A DNA stretch of 64,000 bases, from the NCBI RefSeq assembly GCF_019320115.1, contig NC_089581.1, positions 73,892,101-73,956,100 on the forward strand, read 5' to 3'. Below are positions 33,193 to 47,192 of the stretch, in pieces. The position numbers were made by a program, and so were the translations under genes. The notes below the pieces were generated by a model. It was not told the origin of the DNA. It ran no database searches and saw nothing but the letters and a program-made list of their open reading frames with translations. Positions within the stretch are counted from its first letter, which is position 1. Each line of letters starts with the position of its first letter. Source of the stretch: Miscanthus floridulus (Eukaryota; Streptophyta; Magnoliopsida; Poales; Poaceae).

Positions 33193-34024
33193 CAGTTTAG
33201 TACCATACTAAAAACTCTGAGATCGCCGGATCGACTTAAATACCAGGGCCAGGAACACGTAGTAACCTTCGGTTAACCGTTTTGAACGAGGCGAGGATGA
33301 AAGTTCAAGCAGGTTGCTACACGGGTGGGACCACTCCTCGGAAGAGTGGGCCTGGGCCATGTATGTCGGGACTGGACGTTACATTTGGTATCAGAGCCGA
33401 CTCTCGAGGTTTCACGGGCACGTGGGGACAACTACGCGGGTATGTTGTGTGCATGTGCGTGGACCCGTCGTGGACACGGCATGGCATACACATGCGCCGG
33501 CATGGGGCCACACAAACGTGTTGAAGAGAGGAGGATCCTGGAATAAATGTCCCAAAAGGGTAAGCTGATTCGGCATTCGACGGGGACGTCGAATCCTTAG
33601 GGGGTGATTGTAACATCCTAATGGGCCAAAGTGGGCCTAATCCAATCCAGTTATGGGGCGGTGGGACTGTAGCAGAATGGGGCGGTACTATAGCATCTGA
33701 ATTCCGGGTGCTGTAGACCGAGCACTGTTCATCCGAAAATGGGACAGCCAAATTCGGGGTACTGTTCACCAGTGTTACTGTAGCACCACGAAAAAACCCC
33801 TATGCAACCAGTTTAGTACCATACTAGAAACTCTAAGATCGCCGGATACTGGAAACTCTAAGATCGCCGGATCGACTTAAATACTAGGGTCAGGGACGCA
33901 TAGTAACCTTCGGTTAACCGTTTTGAACAAAGCAAGGACGAAAGTTCAAGCGGGTTGCTACGCAGGTGGAACCACTCCTCGGAAGAGTGGCCCTGGGCCA
34001 TGTATGTCGGGACTGAACGTTACA
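33193..34024 (+). mobile_element. TRIM element with truncated 5' LTR
   Basis: Miniature LTR retrotransposon: 5' LTR remnant 33193-33383 (first ~200 bases missing), primer site TGGTATCAGAGCC (33386-33398), 225-bp interior, purine tract TAGGGGGTGAT, full 3' LTR 33609-34024 (416 bp, TGTAAC...GTTACA). The 3' LTR carries a 25-bp tandem duplication (ACTAGAAACTCTAAGATCGC, ~33822-33870) absent from the 5' one. No ORF belongs to it. It sits inside the LARD LTR. Confidence 0.85.
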
Positions 34025-35879
34025 CCAAACCCAATCTTTGAGTTCAGCAAAACATCACATCCTTCACGTGGTTCATCTAGCGTACCTAAATGAGATACAA
34101 GATGCATGTGTATGAATGTGATGAATGGTAACACAAGATGCCTCACAGAAGAATTCAAGACCAACACAAGATTATGCAAAACATAGACACCAATAGCTAT
34201 TTAACTAACATCACACAACTAACCATAGAGAGCAAGTACATCAAGCATGACACAAGTTTAACAAGGTCACAAGTATCATAACTTGACCATCAACAAGGGC
34301 ATAAGCCACACTTAGCAACACATGGAGTAAACAACCACAACTAGCATATGTCTATTTCTGGATTGGAAACAACAGCTTCATGTTAGGATCATAACTAGAG
34401 TTATACAAATCCAATAGCCATGCAACAAGATATTCTGGAAAGCTTATGGAATTTTCTACAATTCATCTTTAATTATCTTAGCATGATTCTCAAGTTAACT
34501 AAGTCAAATATACCCATTTACATAAACTGGTCCGCAATTGACATAGAGCAGCCATTTCTGAAACCCGACTTTAAACAGGCATAACTCACAAACCACAAAG
34601 CTAAATACCACCAAATTTTAACAGCAGCTAGATACATGAATTATCTACAACTTTGTTATTATCACCAAAAACTCATTCAAAACCTAACTAGATCAAACAC
34701 TAGCATCTTTCAGATCTGCTCCGAATACAATCAAAACTTGATAGAAGAATTAAAAGTCATATAACTCCTAAACTATGAGGCCTATGGTCTTACAATTTGA
34801 ACACAAGCAAGATTATGAAATTTACTACAACTTTTGTATTCACTATAACCATAGCAAACATCATTTATACCACGAAAATAATTGCACAAGCAAAACTGCC
34901 AATGCAGCCCAACAGCAGTGGTACAGAAAACTGATCGGAACTTCATAGAAGCATAACTGGAGTTCTAGACCTCCAACAAACATGAACCATAACTTTTTGA
35001 AAATCTTAGAAACTTACCTACAACTTTCTTGTTCTCATATTAAGATGATTCTACAGTTAGAAGGGTCAATTAATCCAATAATTGCATCTCTGTCCAAAAC
35101 ATAGACAGAAACTGACATGCCACTTTAAACAGCTATAAATGGAGTTATACATGTCCATTAAATGTGGTTCTAGACTTTTTAGAAATATTAGCAAATTCTA
35201 AACAACTTTGTTGTAAACACCTAAAGCTAATTATACAACTAAGAAGGCCCCAAAATAAGAACAAAGAAACCCTCTCTGGGTTTGGGCAGAAACAGCCAGA
35301 GAGATTCAAGCGAGTATAACTCAAGATCTACTTAACCAAAAATTATGATATTTAGCTTTTTGAAAAGCTTATTAAAAGTACTACAACATATGTATTATCA
35401 TAAAGTCATGATTCATAACTTAACTGAGCCAATTAATTCAAACATGCAGGACTATTTAGAATAGGAGCAAAGCAACATAGGGAATTTGTTATTTTTATAA
35501 CTCTTAAACCATCAAGCCTAAACTCCTGAAATTTTTACTAGACATCACTAATCACATCAGTAACACTCCATAAAAATTTCACATTTATTTGAGTAAAATA
35601 ACTACAGTTATCAAAAAGACAAGACACGACTAGCATTAAGAACCTAACTGCCTAAATCTATTTTTACAGCTAAACCTTTAAACTAAAACACATAATATTA
35701 TAGATCTAGTGCATATAAAATTTTGCAAGGATTCCAAAAAGTCCTCGTTTACTATTTTATGATTTTTCTACAAATTACTATGAATTTTCAAAGTTCATCA
35801 TTCAAATCTGTAAAAACAAAAGAAAAGACATGTAAGTCTTGCATTGGGGTCCCTACAGAAAACATTAATTAAACTACAG

Positions 35880-36560
35880 CGAAGAGGTCCTCAGGGGCAC
35901 TATTCAAATGAGTCATGGCTTCGCAGAATGGCCCTTCCCTTATGTCGAATTGTTGCGCGCGGTCCTTGACGGGATTTAGAGCAGAGGATGCGCCGGAGCT
36001 TGTTGTCGTCGGTCGGAGAAGGCACGTCGTCGGCGTAGGAATGGCGGGGGAGAACCAAGGGGTCCACGCGCACCCAAAGGTTGCCACGGATGGCTGGGAG
36101 ATGGATCGTGCTTCACTAGCCCCGCACGGCGGTGGCATGCAGCGGTGGCGGCGGCGGTCCTCCGGCCTCCTAGCCTGGGTTGGCTCAACGAAGCAGTGCG
36201 CGAGAATGAGGAGAGGTTGGCGGAGCCGGTGGTGCACGTGAGGAAACACGAAGGAGCTCGGGGCAATAGGGACGTTGTGGTGGCAAGTTCGACCAGCCGG
36301 CCATGGCGGCCCTGGCGCTGGGCGCGAGCTACAAATCGAGTGGGAGCGGCAAAGCGAGTGGGGGAAGGCATGGGGCAGCTCTGGCGCGCGTTATGGAGGA
36401 GCAGGGCATAAGGAGGCACGCGGCACTAAGGTGGGACGCGCGTCGACCATGGCAGAGCACACTCGGAGCATGGCGGCCACGTAGGCAAACTGTCGAGCAC
36501 GTGGCGAGCGTCGGCGAGGGCGAGATGGGGAGCCGATTTGGGCCACTTCTAGGCCGAATC
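35880..36560 (-). other. GC-rich island in LARD LTR (left copy)
   Basis: About 700 GC-rich bases in an otherwise AT-rich LTR, with Ala/Arg/Ser/Pro-rich ORFs on both strands. The minus frame starting MAQGLIRPRSGPNRLP is open in the right copy (45528-46202) but broken here by indels. No family recognised; it could be a regulatory/leader region or an old captured fragment. Confidence 0.5.
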
Positions 36561-37517
36561 AGACCTTGGGCCAAAAATGAAGTTTGTTCACCTCGGCCTG
36601 CTCTACATTTTTCATTTATGCACTCTAGTCATTTGAGCAACATAACAGTGGGTAATTTAATCTCCAAAGTGGCATTGTCAATGCATTGACGGCGATTAAC
36701 AAACTCCAAAATTGAGGGTCATAACAAGGTCAAACGAGTGCCATCCTTTTATATGATCTTCTCCATGAACTTAGCTCCAACTTTTATTTTGGGGTCAACT
36801 TGAGACGCTTAGCAAATTTCGGAGAACGCGAGACGCCAATGCCGATGTCGATGAATTTCTAGACTTGAATATTTCTAAGTGCTGAAATCAGCAGTAGGTT
36901 CCAACTTTGAGCCACTGCTAGACTTAGTTCCGAGCCGATCCATGGTATACTCCAAAAACAAAGTTTCTTCTACATAACATGAGCTTCAACTTTTATTTAA
37001 TGTCCAACTTTAAAATAGGTGCAAAAGCTATAGTTCTACTTTGACTAAAGTAGGATCACGATAAAGCTTAAATTATCCTTCGTGATCCATTGAAATATTT
37101 TCTTGGCATTTGCTCAACATGAACCTTTCATGACTTTTGTTGTAGAGTTCATCTAGAGTCATTTGGGCATGGTTGCAAGATTTGGTTGACGATCGAGAAT
37201 TCCATTCACTTTATAAAATAATTCAAGTAAGGACATAACTCATCATTTCATGTGACTTCTTGATTCCAAACTTCACGAAACTTTTCCATGGATCAATATA
37301 GATGGGTATTTATGTGAGACACATGAAGATATTCCAATAACACTAGCCAAGCATATATCTTGAAAAGGGCCTATATGTAAAGCAAGGGTGCAATATCCAA
37401 GTTTAGGTTGGGGCTCATTTCCATAGGTTGGACCTTGACATCTTCATCATCACTTAATATGCCATGTTTGAGCTCAAACCCATTGCTTAACTGGTGGCAA
37501 ACACCTGGGGTGTTACT

Positions 37518-37534
37518 GCCCTCCCCCCTTAAAA
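37518..37534 (-). other. LARD polypurine tract
   Basis: On the minus strand TTTTAAGGGGGGAGGGC leads to the 3' LTR start. It fixes element orientation. Confidence 0.75.
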
Positions 37535-40500
37535 GAATCGTGTCCCGAGATTCAAGACGAAAGACTTTTATGGAAGAGAGACATGCTACCAGTTTCCAAT
37601 ATCAGTGATAGCTTTAGGCTATATAGCTTCAAGCATAAGAGAGGCTAATGTGGTCAAGACACTTTCTAATACTTGTCCTTTGTAGTAAGTTTTGTCTAAA
37701 GAATTTCCTTCATTGGCCTTCATGAAGTATTGTTACTTTGGGAGGAATCCAAGATAGCAATGTCCTACGTACTTCATCCTCGATGTATGAAGAGCGATAC
37801 AAACATAGACTAAATATTTGTAGCATCTACTTCCCTAGTGGATACAACACATACCATATGGACTTTGCACTAGATCATAATCTTTTGAAGGATACTCGTT
37901 GCAATGGTTCCATGTGTGCAGTTCTCTTTCTCTGATAACAATATTGTATGGTCTGAGTCTGCTGAGTGAGTGGTAACATAATAGCTAACTCTATTGGCTC
38001 AATGTTCTCGATGATCATTCCTTAGGGAGCCTTTAGATCCAAGTTGCAATAGTGATCTAGGTTGAATCTGATGCACCTCTTGGGTAAAAACACATATAAG
38101 GTACCAAAGGCATGTTAGCATTGGAGAACCATTGACGCAGAAGGATGTTAGCGAGGCTTGGAGGACAACACAAGTTGCATGTAATCACAAAACTAGGGAC
38201 TAGTTCACTACCAAGCAGGTTGAGTACAATTTGCCTTCGGGGTGCAGTTGCACAGCAAGTTGGGTTGACTTACATCGTAGCGAAACCAACTTTCTTAAAC
38301 TACATTAGACGTCGAGGCTTCCATTCTTAGGCCAATCAATATCTCAAAAACCATAATCCAAGAATCTATGGTTTGACACCTTTCCAATTACTTTCGAATT
38401 GCAAGGGCACAATTTGACTTCTAGAACACCTTGACTACTCACCATAGTTGATACGAGAGGACAAAAGCAAGGCACAAAGGGATGCAAGGAGTCTTCTCTA
38501 GGGCATCTAAAGTATTAACAGTCATCACATTGCCAACATGGCCTAAACTACAAACACAACCTACTAATATGAGGGATGCAGTTAGTCAGCAGAGAAATCA
38601 CAGATTCTGTACCTCTCGGTAATCAGTTCATATCCTGCAAACTACTACTCCATTGTGCATGAATTTTGGTAGGAATATAGATCCATGAGTCTTCTAACTA
38701 CGCACCAAAATTCAGCTCAAACGGACACTGTTTGACCATCCAACAATTCATCTACTAAAACTGCTCTGTTCTGAAATGGCAGCAAACCGAGCCAACAAGT
38801 ATCTCTCAAATCCAATGTTTTACTCAACCAATACTCAAACAAACTTGAGGCATCGATGTGTCCTAAGTGAGGAATGAGGTCACCAAAGTTTGGGGCCATT
38901 CCAACCATATTTGAGTCACTAATCATTGGCCTGAAGATGCTCGGTTTTGTACCAAAAAAATCTGGGTAGATTTCTCGTTCTTCTCTTTATAACCACGGTA
39001 GCTTTCTCGCTGAGGATGGAGGCTAGGATTTTCCTTACATGCCTCTTAGGAAACAACCTCAACCGTTGATTTAGACACCAACTCGACGATGCGCAAGCAT
39101 TTAACTGGTGGGATGTTTTCGCAGGGCACAAAGCATTATTCCACCTGTAGGGCATTCCTACATAGACAAGGAACCGTTTCTGAATATTCTCTGGCACTTG
39201 GTCCAATAGAGCCTTGAACAAATCCGTTGGTGGTACCTAGGGGCACAATGATGCTGATCAAAACTAGGGATATGCTTTCTCTAGTTCTTTACTTAGCTGA
39301 TACAACATCTTGCACTATATACGTGATTGTCCAAGATGGAATTGACTTGATAGCACATTTGGAGAAGAAGTAGCACTTGCATTGCAGGGCCAGGTCTGTT
39401 GTTTCCTTGATCAACATTATTCTGTGAGATCTGGTCTTCATAGTTACCAAATAGTCATTACCTAACTAAAGACTAACTTTCCTACTGGTAACTAATCAAT
39501 TGTCTCTCAACACTAAAAAGGTTCCAAATCTTCACTCTTGATAATAAAAATTGTGGTCGAAGCATACAGATGGTCGCCATTGAAGTCAGCAGAAAGGGGT
39601 CACACCAAAGAAGGTCGGTTCGTCTACGTGATCCTTATGCACCTAAAGATTGAGAACTTGGACATGAACTAATATATACCAGGTGACCTATTACAGCACA
39701 TAATATTCTGGTCCATTTATCATCCGACTGATAACATGTTCAACCTTAAGTGTGGTGCACCTTTTTGATCCAACAAAAATGACATAAGTTGCTCACTAGA
39801 TGACCGACGTCATTACAAGGACAGTCACGTCGAGTAGAGTCACTTATCTACCACCTCTTGCAGTCTGTTTATGTTCCTGTTAGTGACCTATTCTTCAAAG
39901 GTTAACCGTTGGACGACTTCAAAAGGGAGTCCTATTGCATCTAGTTTGACATATAGATCTCTTGACATGATAAGGAGAGATAACCAAGGAAGAGCTCACA
40001 TGAAAATAACACATCGGTGTAGTTTTGCAATGGATCATGACTAGAAACCTCGATACTAGCACGTGCCGAGCAGCACAACCTTGTGTGCGCGCCCACAGGA
40101 GGCTCTCGGTTTCGTCACGGCACCGTAGATTGCTAATCGTGGCACCATTACTGAACATACAACCCACAAGAAATCTCACGTGGCACAATTTGGGTTGCAT
40201 AGGAGCAAGCACTAGGAGAAGGAGGGATAGCAAATAATGGTAGCCACAAGGTTAGGAGTCAACAAGCAGGGGATCCAAAGATTAAAACACAGCGCAAGAG
40301 AGCATAGCCTAATTGCCGAAGGCAACTAAGCAGGAGACTCTTGCTGAATTTCCATATACGCCTTGTGTCCACCAAGTGATTACCAGATAATGATTAACCT
40401 GAGATTTGGTCTTGTCGAGCAGCAACATGAGATCAAGACTGATAAACATCCAAAGACTTGAAAGAGTTGGAGATAAAACAAACGAGATTTGAGGGATAGA

Positions 40501-42085
40501 GCCAAGGCACTGACTAAGGATTTAGTTGATAAAGCAACGACATGATCTGCGAGGAAAAGTTTCCAAAGCAGGGTAGATAGCGATTAGCGTTGCACCAGAT
40601 CATCAGTAGAAGAAGGAGCAATGAGATCTAACAAGGATTTTTGAGCAAGGTCCTCCCACACAGGAGCGGAACAACCACAAAACATGCGAGCAAAGAAGGG
40701 GGCTAAGCTTGGGTCGAAAGTCAAGCAAAGGCATGGATAAAGGTCTTCGTAGCACAACGTTCAATGGCTAGCAACCACATGTATAGGCTCAGGCTCCTAA
40801 GAGAGAACTTAATTGGAGATGACAACCATGAGATTCCCAAAACTTGGATGTTGTTCTAGGATAGCGCTCTTCAACACTCGTATGCTTACCGAGGACAAAA
40901 GGGGTGACAGCTATGGCATTACCTAGATAACGTGCATCCACACCTACATCATGGTCTTAAGCAAGCATTTCGAAATACTCAAACTAATTAGCTTAAGCGA
41001 CTATTACTAAGCACAAAGCTCGCACCTAACAAGTAGTCACCTACAACAACACTGCTACGCATATCATGCAAAACATGGTGGTAAAGTATTGTTATCTTTA
41101 AATTCATTTTTACTGAGTAGGTGGATATCTCTACAAAACAAGTTTTACTTACATTTAGCAATTTAGTTTTCAAAGGGGTGAACATTTTGCTAACTATTAA
41201 CTTGTCATCTATTTCCTTTGGAAGCAAACATACAAGGCAAAGCTAATTACACACTATCTTCAAGCATAGCTATTCAAGCGGCATGGAACAAGGTACCTTG
41301 TCTAGCTTCACACAAGGAAGATAGTAGCATCACATTGATCACAAGTTACTTAGTATTAGAACAAGGTGAGGAAAGCATATTTATGCACAAGCACAATTAT
41401 GATGCATGCTCGTCCTATTCATCCTCACAAAATTGCTAGCCTAAGACGACAATCACGTTCTATGTCGGTGGCATAACACGTACTCTCTCGATATATAGCT
41501 AGTCGTCAGCTACATTCTATGCATTCGTAGTTAGCATACCTGCAGGCAAATTCATTGCAGCCCATTCCTACAAGAGATAAATAAGCACACAATGAAAGCA
41601 GTAAACTAAGATACTCTCCATATATACATCCCCAGATATATATACTTCGATATCCATAGCTATCCGGCAGATATACCCACAATTAAGTACCTTCATATAT
41701 ACATGTGTGTAACATGTAAATATTCCAGAAACCATAGCTAACTCTCTCCTAGACCGATAGTTAGACGGTCATGCTCTCACAACTTACACTTACCTGGGCG
41801 TAGAGGCAATTGATCCATACATTACCATTCAAGTGAATGGCATCCATATAATAGCACACCGTAGGGACGATGAAAATAAAAATTGCAAGAAGTAAACCCC
41901 CACAGTTAGTACTTAGATAGCCACCTAATAGTCCTTAACCGGCATAAAAGATGATGTCGCTAGCATAGTTTTGCAAATAAGTTTTGACAAATTTGCCTGT
42001 AGCTAAAGTTTTAGTTAAAATAGACTTTTTAAAACCAAAACTTGGCTTTTAAAACTATGTACCTGACAGTATTATGCTTAATCTT
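37535..42085 (-). other. LARD internal domain, non-coding
   Basis: No gag, protease, RT or integrase motif on either strand. The longest ORFs (about 104 codons near 40000, 100 near 39000) have no recognised content. It is structurally the part packaged between the LTRs. Confidence 0.75.
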
Positions 42086-42097
42086 GCTCTGATACCA
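42086..42097 (-). other. LARD primer-binding site, tRNA-iMet type
   Basis: On the minus strand TGGTATCAGAGC, two bases inside the right-hand (5') LTR. It shows the element is transcribed leftward. Confidence 0.88.
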
Positions 42098-42099
42098 GC

Positions 42100-45000
42100 T
42101 ATGACAGAACCGCCCAATTTATACAAGATCAAGTACGGCTGTCCCCGCTTAACACGTTGACACACGCATACTCTCACTTATATAAACCCGGTAGTCCATT
42201 GAGTGTCACGCGGGACCTCGGTAAATCAACATCACAACCAAGATCACGTGATTAAGCAAATACACATCACATACGTAGGGTTGCAGCGAAAATAATATTA
42301 TAAATAGGTTCATAAATAATAGTACAAGTTTGGATTTCAAAATCGATTAGTGAAAACAACATAACTTTCAAATGATTATATTAATATAAGTTCCAAATAT
42401 GTTGCTAGCATAAGTGACATCCTCAAACAAAAGCATGTAGATGAGAAGTAAATATAGAGTCACCGAGCCCACCAGCGGTTAACCACCATCTTCAGCAGGC
42501 CAAAACCTCACCTGCAACATGGTGGGATAAACCCTGAGTACTGGATTGTACTCAGCTAGACTTACCCGTCATAAACCAGAAATAAAATTGACTCTAAGGA
42601 GTATGCAAAGCTTTATAAGTGGAGGTAGCTTGACAACATTTTGCATAAAAAGCGATTAACTCAATTATACAATTAAAATTTTGTCATCAAGTTAATTAGA
42701 ACTATCCATCTCTAGATTAGCAACTATCCTGTGCCAAACATGTGGTATATCTTTTTAGAGCATACAATAGTAACCATAGCAGGTATAGTAATTCTATGTT
42801 TATCCGAACCATCACATTCCATAATCCAAATACTACGATGTTGGGACTAGCCAAGTTTCTCACTATCCAAGAGAGACGACGATTCAAATCAATTTCAACC
42901 AGCTGGGAATTTATTCCTAACACAAACACAGGCATACCAGATCAACGGTAACCTTAGGTCACCTTTGGTACAACTCAGGTACACATTTCGTGGGTCCATA
43001 CTGCGCTGCACAATCTGGGACACCAGATGCCAGGACGTTCAGGCCTAGCCTGCCCTTGGGCTTAGTCTGATCGCCCCACGCAAGGAGCGCACAATAGAAC
43101 GGCGCTTGGCCTGAGTTGAGCTACTCGGCTTCACGGTCGAAACGAGTTATCTGGCCAGCTAAGTGATAGGCATGCATTCAATCTTGTCAGAAGCGCCAAC
43201 AACGGTATGATCCTTAATCGGCACAGACGGAATCACATGAGTCAACCTACGCATAGACTCCATCTGGCCTTGATTTTCTTTTACCCCATGGTTCTGTTCC
43301 ACGATAGCAAATATAGACAACCGTGCTCCGATTTCCACCTATATCTCGCAGGTGATAGGAAATCACCCGACTTCAACCGGTCTAAGCATGGCTAATCATA
43401 TATTCGATTCTAGACCTATACAGGGTTAACGGTGTATATATCTAGACAAGGAATTTATATGCATCAAGTGCTTCCATTCAACTCTTATAACCTGATGCAT
43501 CAATCATAAGAACTTAAGTAATTATTTGTAAAATACTAGGAGACTTAGAATGCTCTGAGGCTTGCCTGGGATCCAACACAAGTCAGTTCAGTTAGCTTGC
43601 ACTGACTTGGTGACATCTCTGGTCCTAGCACTTGCTTAGTCCTTCCATCTTCGGGATAGATCCACCAAACCCAATCTTTGAGTTCGGCAAAACATCACAT
43701 CCTTCACATGGTTCATCTAGCGTACCTAAATGAGATGCAAGATGCATGTGTATGAATGTGATGAATGGTAACACAAGATGCCTCACATAAGCATTCAAGA
43801 CCAACACAAGATTATGCAAAACATAAACACCAATAGCTATTTAACTAACATCACACAACTAACAATAGAGAGCAAGTACATCAAGCATGACGCAAGTTTA
43901 ACAAGGTCACAAGTATCATAACTTGACCATCAACAAGGGCATAAGCCACACTTAGCAACACATGGAGTAAACAACCACAACTAGCATATGTCTATTTCTG
44001 GACTGGAAACAACAGCTTCATGTTAGGATCATAACTAGAGTTATACAAATTCAATAGCCTTGCAACAAGATATTATGGAAATCTTATAGAATTTTCTACA
44101 ATTCATCTTTAATTATCTTAGCATGATTCTCAAGTTAACTAAGTCAAATATACCCATTTACATAAACTGGTCCGCAATTGACAGAGAGCAGCCATTTCTG
44201 AAACCCAACTTTAAACAGGCATAACTCACAAACCACAAAGGAAAATACCACCAAATTTTAACAGCAGCTAGATACATGAATTATCTACAACTTTCTTATT
44301 ATCACCAAAAACTCATTCAAATCCTAACTAGATCAAACACTAGCATCTTTCAGATCTACTCTGAATACAATCAAAACTTAACAGAAGAATTAAAAGTCAT
44401 GTAACTCCTAAACTATGAGGCATATGGTCTTACAATTTGAACACAAGCAAGATTATAAAATTTACTACAACTTTTGTATTCACTATAACCATAGCAAATA
44501 TCATTTACACCACGAAAATAATTGCACAAGCAAAACTGCCAATGCAGCCCAACAGCAGTGGTACAAAAAACTGATCGAAACTTCATAGAAGCATAACTAG
44601 AGTTCTATACCTCGAAAAAACATGAACCATAACTTTTTGAAAAGCTTACAACTTTCTTGTTCTCATATTAAGATGATTCTACAGTTAGAAGGGTCAATTA
44701 ATCCAATAATTGCATCTCTGTCCAAAACATAGACAGAAACTGACATGCCACTTTAAACAGCTATAAATGGAGTTATTCATGTCCAATAAATGTGGTTCTA
44801 GACTTTTTAGAAAGCTTAGAAAATTCTAAACAACTTTGTTGTAAACACCTAAAGCTAATTATACTACTAAGAAGGCCCCAAAATAAGAACAAAGAAACCC
44901 TCTCTGGGTTTGGGCAGAAACAGCCAGAGAGATTCAAGCGAGTATAACTCAAAATCTACTTAACCACAAATTATGATATTTAGCTTTTTGAAAAGCTTAT

Positions 45001-47145
45001 TAAAAGTACTACAACTCATGTATTATCATAAAGTCATGATTCATAACTTAACTGAGCCAATTAATTCAAACATGCAGGACTATTCAGAATAGGAGCAAAG
45101 CAACACAGGGAATTTGTTATTTTTATAACTCTTAAACCATCAAGCCGAAACTCCTGAAATTTTTACCAGACATCACTAATCACATCAGTAACACTCCATA
45201 AAAATTTCACATTTATTTGAGTAAAATAACTGCAGTTATCAAAAAGACAAGACATGACTAGCATTAAGAACCTAACTGCCTAAATCTATTTTTACAGCTA
45301 AAACTTTAAACTAAAACACGTAATATTATAGATCTAATTCATAGAAAATTTTGCAAGGATTCCAAAAAGTCCTCATTTACTATTTTACAATTTTTCTACA
45401 AATTACTACGAATTTTCAAAGTTCATCATTCAAATCTGTAAAAACAAAAGAAAAGACATGTAAGTCTTGCATCGGGGTCCCTGCAGAAAACATTAATTAA
45501 ACTACAGCGAAGAGGTCCTCAGGGGCACTATTCAAATGAGTCATGGCTTCGTAGAACGGCCCTTCCCTTATGTCGAATTGTTGCGCGCGGTCCTTGATGG
45601 GATTTGGAGCAGAGGATGCACCGGAGCTTGTCGGCGCCAGTCGGAGAAGGCACGTCGTCAGCGTAGGAATGGCGGGGAGAACCAGGGGGTCCACGCGCAC
45701 CCAAAGGTTGCCGCGGATGGCCGGGAGATGGACCGTGCTTCACTGGCCACGCACGGCGATGGCATGCAGCGGTGGCGGCGGCGGTCCTCTGGCCTCCTGG
45801 CCTAGGTTGGCTCAACGAAGGAGTGCGCGAGAACGAGGAGAGGTTGGCAGAGTCAGTGGCGCACACGGGGAAACACGAAGGAGCTTGGGGTAGCAGGGAT
45901 GTTGCGGCGGCAAGTTCGGCCAGCCGGCCATGGTAGCCCCGACGCTGGGCGCGAGCTGCAAAGCGAGTGGGGAGCGGCAAAGCGAGTGGGGGAAGGCATG
46001 GCACAGCTCTGGCGTGTGTTATGGAGGAGCAGGACACAAGGAGGCACGCGGCACTAAGGTGGGACGCGCGTCGGCCATGGCAGAGCGCACTCGGTGCATG
46101 GCGGCCACGCAGGCAAACCGTCGAGCACGTGGCGAGCGTCGGTGAGGGCGAGGTGGGGAGCCGATTTGGGCCACTTCCAAGCCGAATCAGACCTTGGGCC
46201 AAAAATGAAGTTTGTTCACCTCGGCCTACTCTACATTTTTCATTAAGGCACTCCAGTCATTTGAGCAACATAACAGTGGGTAATTTAATCTCCAAAGTGG
46301 CATTGTCAATGCATTGACGACGATTAACAAACTCCAAAATTGAGGGTCATAACAAGGTCAAACGAGTGCCATCCTTTTATATGATCTTCTCCATGAACTT
46401 AGCTCCAACTTTTATTTTGGGGTAAACTTGAGATGCTTAGCGAATTTCAGAGAACGCGAGACACCAATGCCGATGTCGATGAATTTCTAGACTTGAATAT
46501 TTCTAAGTGCTGAAATCAGCAGCAGGTTCCAACTTTGAGCCACTGCTAGACTTAGTTCTGAGCCGATCCATGGTATACTCCAAAAACAAAGTTTCTTCTA
46601 CATAACATGAGCTTCAACTTTTATTTAATGTCCAACTTTAAAATAGGTGCAAAAGCTATAGTTCTACTTTGACCAAAGTAGGATCACGATAAAGCTTAAA
46701 TTATCCTTCGTGATCCATTGAAACATTTTCTTGGCATTTGCTCAACATGAACCTTTCATGACTTTTGTTGTAGAGTTCATCTAGAGTCATTTGGGCATGG
46801 TTGCAAGATTTGGTTGACGATCGAGAATTCCATTCACTTTATAAAATAATTCAAGTAAGGACATAACTCATCATTTCATGTGACTTCTTGATTCCAAACT
46901 TCATGAAACTTTTCCATGGATCAATATAGATGGGTATTGATGTGAGACACATGAAGATATTCCAATAACACCAGCCAAGCATATATCTTGAAAAGGGCCT
47001 ATATGTAAAGCAAGGGTGCAATATCCAAGTTTAGGTTGGGGCTCATTTACATAGGTTGGACCTTGACATCTTCATCATCACTTAATATGCCATGTTTGAG
47101 CTCAAACCCATTGCTTAACTGGTGGCAAACACCTAGGGTCTTATA
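42100..47145 (-). repeat. LARD 5' LTR (right copy), complete
   Basis: 5046 bp, starting TATGACAGAACCG and ending GGGTCTTATA on the plus strand; the terminal bases have drifted from TG...CA. Complete relative to the TRIM-damaged left copy. It includes the GC-rich island at about 45490-46200. Confidence 0.87.
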
Positions 47146-47150
47146 GTATC

Positions 47151-47192
47151 CTATGTTATAGAAACTACTAGTTTCTTTCACTAGGACTGCCC
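47151..47192. mobile_element. Tourist-type MITE, right part (split)
   Basis: Continues the MITE begun at 31904 and ends AGGACTGCCC followed by TAA (47193-47195). The two parts sum to 368 bp (326 + 42), the same length as the intact copy at 49507-49874. Confidence 0.9.

Larger units (their letters stand above)
32230..37517 (-). repeat. LARD 3' LTR (left copy), disrupted by TRIM
   Basis: It starts TGTGACAGAACCG and ends GGGTGTTACT. It is 5288 bp because a TRIM fragment (33193-34024) replaces ~598 bp present in the right copy (43067-43664); subtracting one and adding the other accounts for the length difference within a few bases. Confidence 0.87.
32230..47145 (-). mobile_element. LARD: large non-coding LTR retrotransposon
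   Basis: Two long direct repeats (32230-37517 and 42100-47145) surround 4.6 kb without coding capacity. On the minus strand a tRNA-Met-type primer site abuts the right repeat and a polypurine tract abuts the left one, fixing orientation. Five-base duplications GTATC flank it (32225-32229, 47146-47150). LTRs of ~5 kb and a non-coding interior fit the LARD class (Dasheng in rice and Sukkula in barley are known examples); mobilisation would need proteins from another element. The LTR copies look roughly 95-97% alike by eye. Confidence 0.88.

Noticed and set aside
35976..36689. Several overlapping ORFs in the LARD LTR as host genes
   Set aside because: Low-complexity, open on both strands because of GC content, and not conserved in frame between the two LTR copies.
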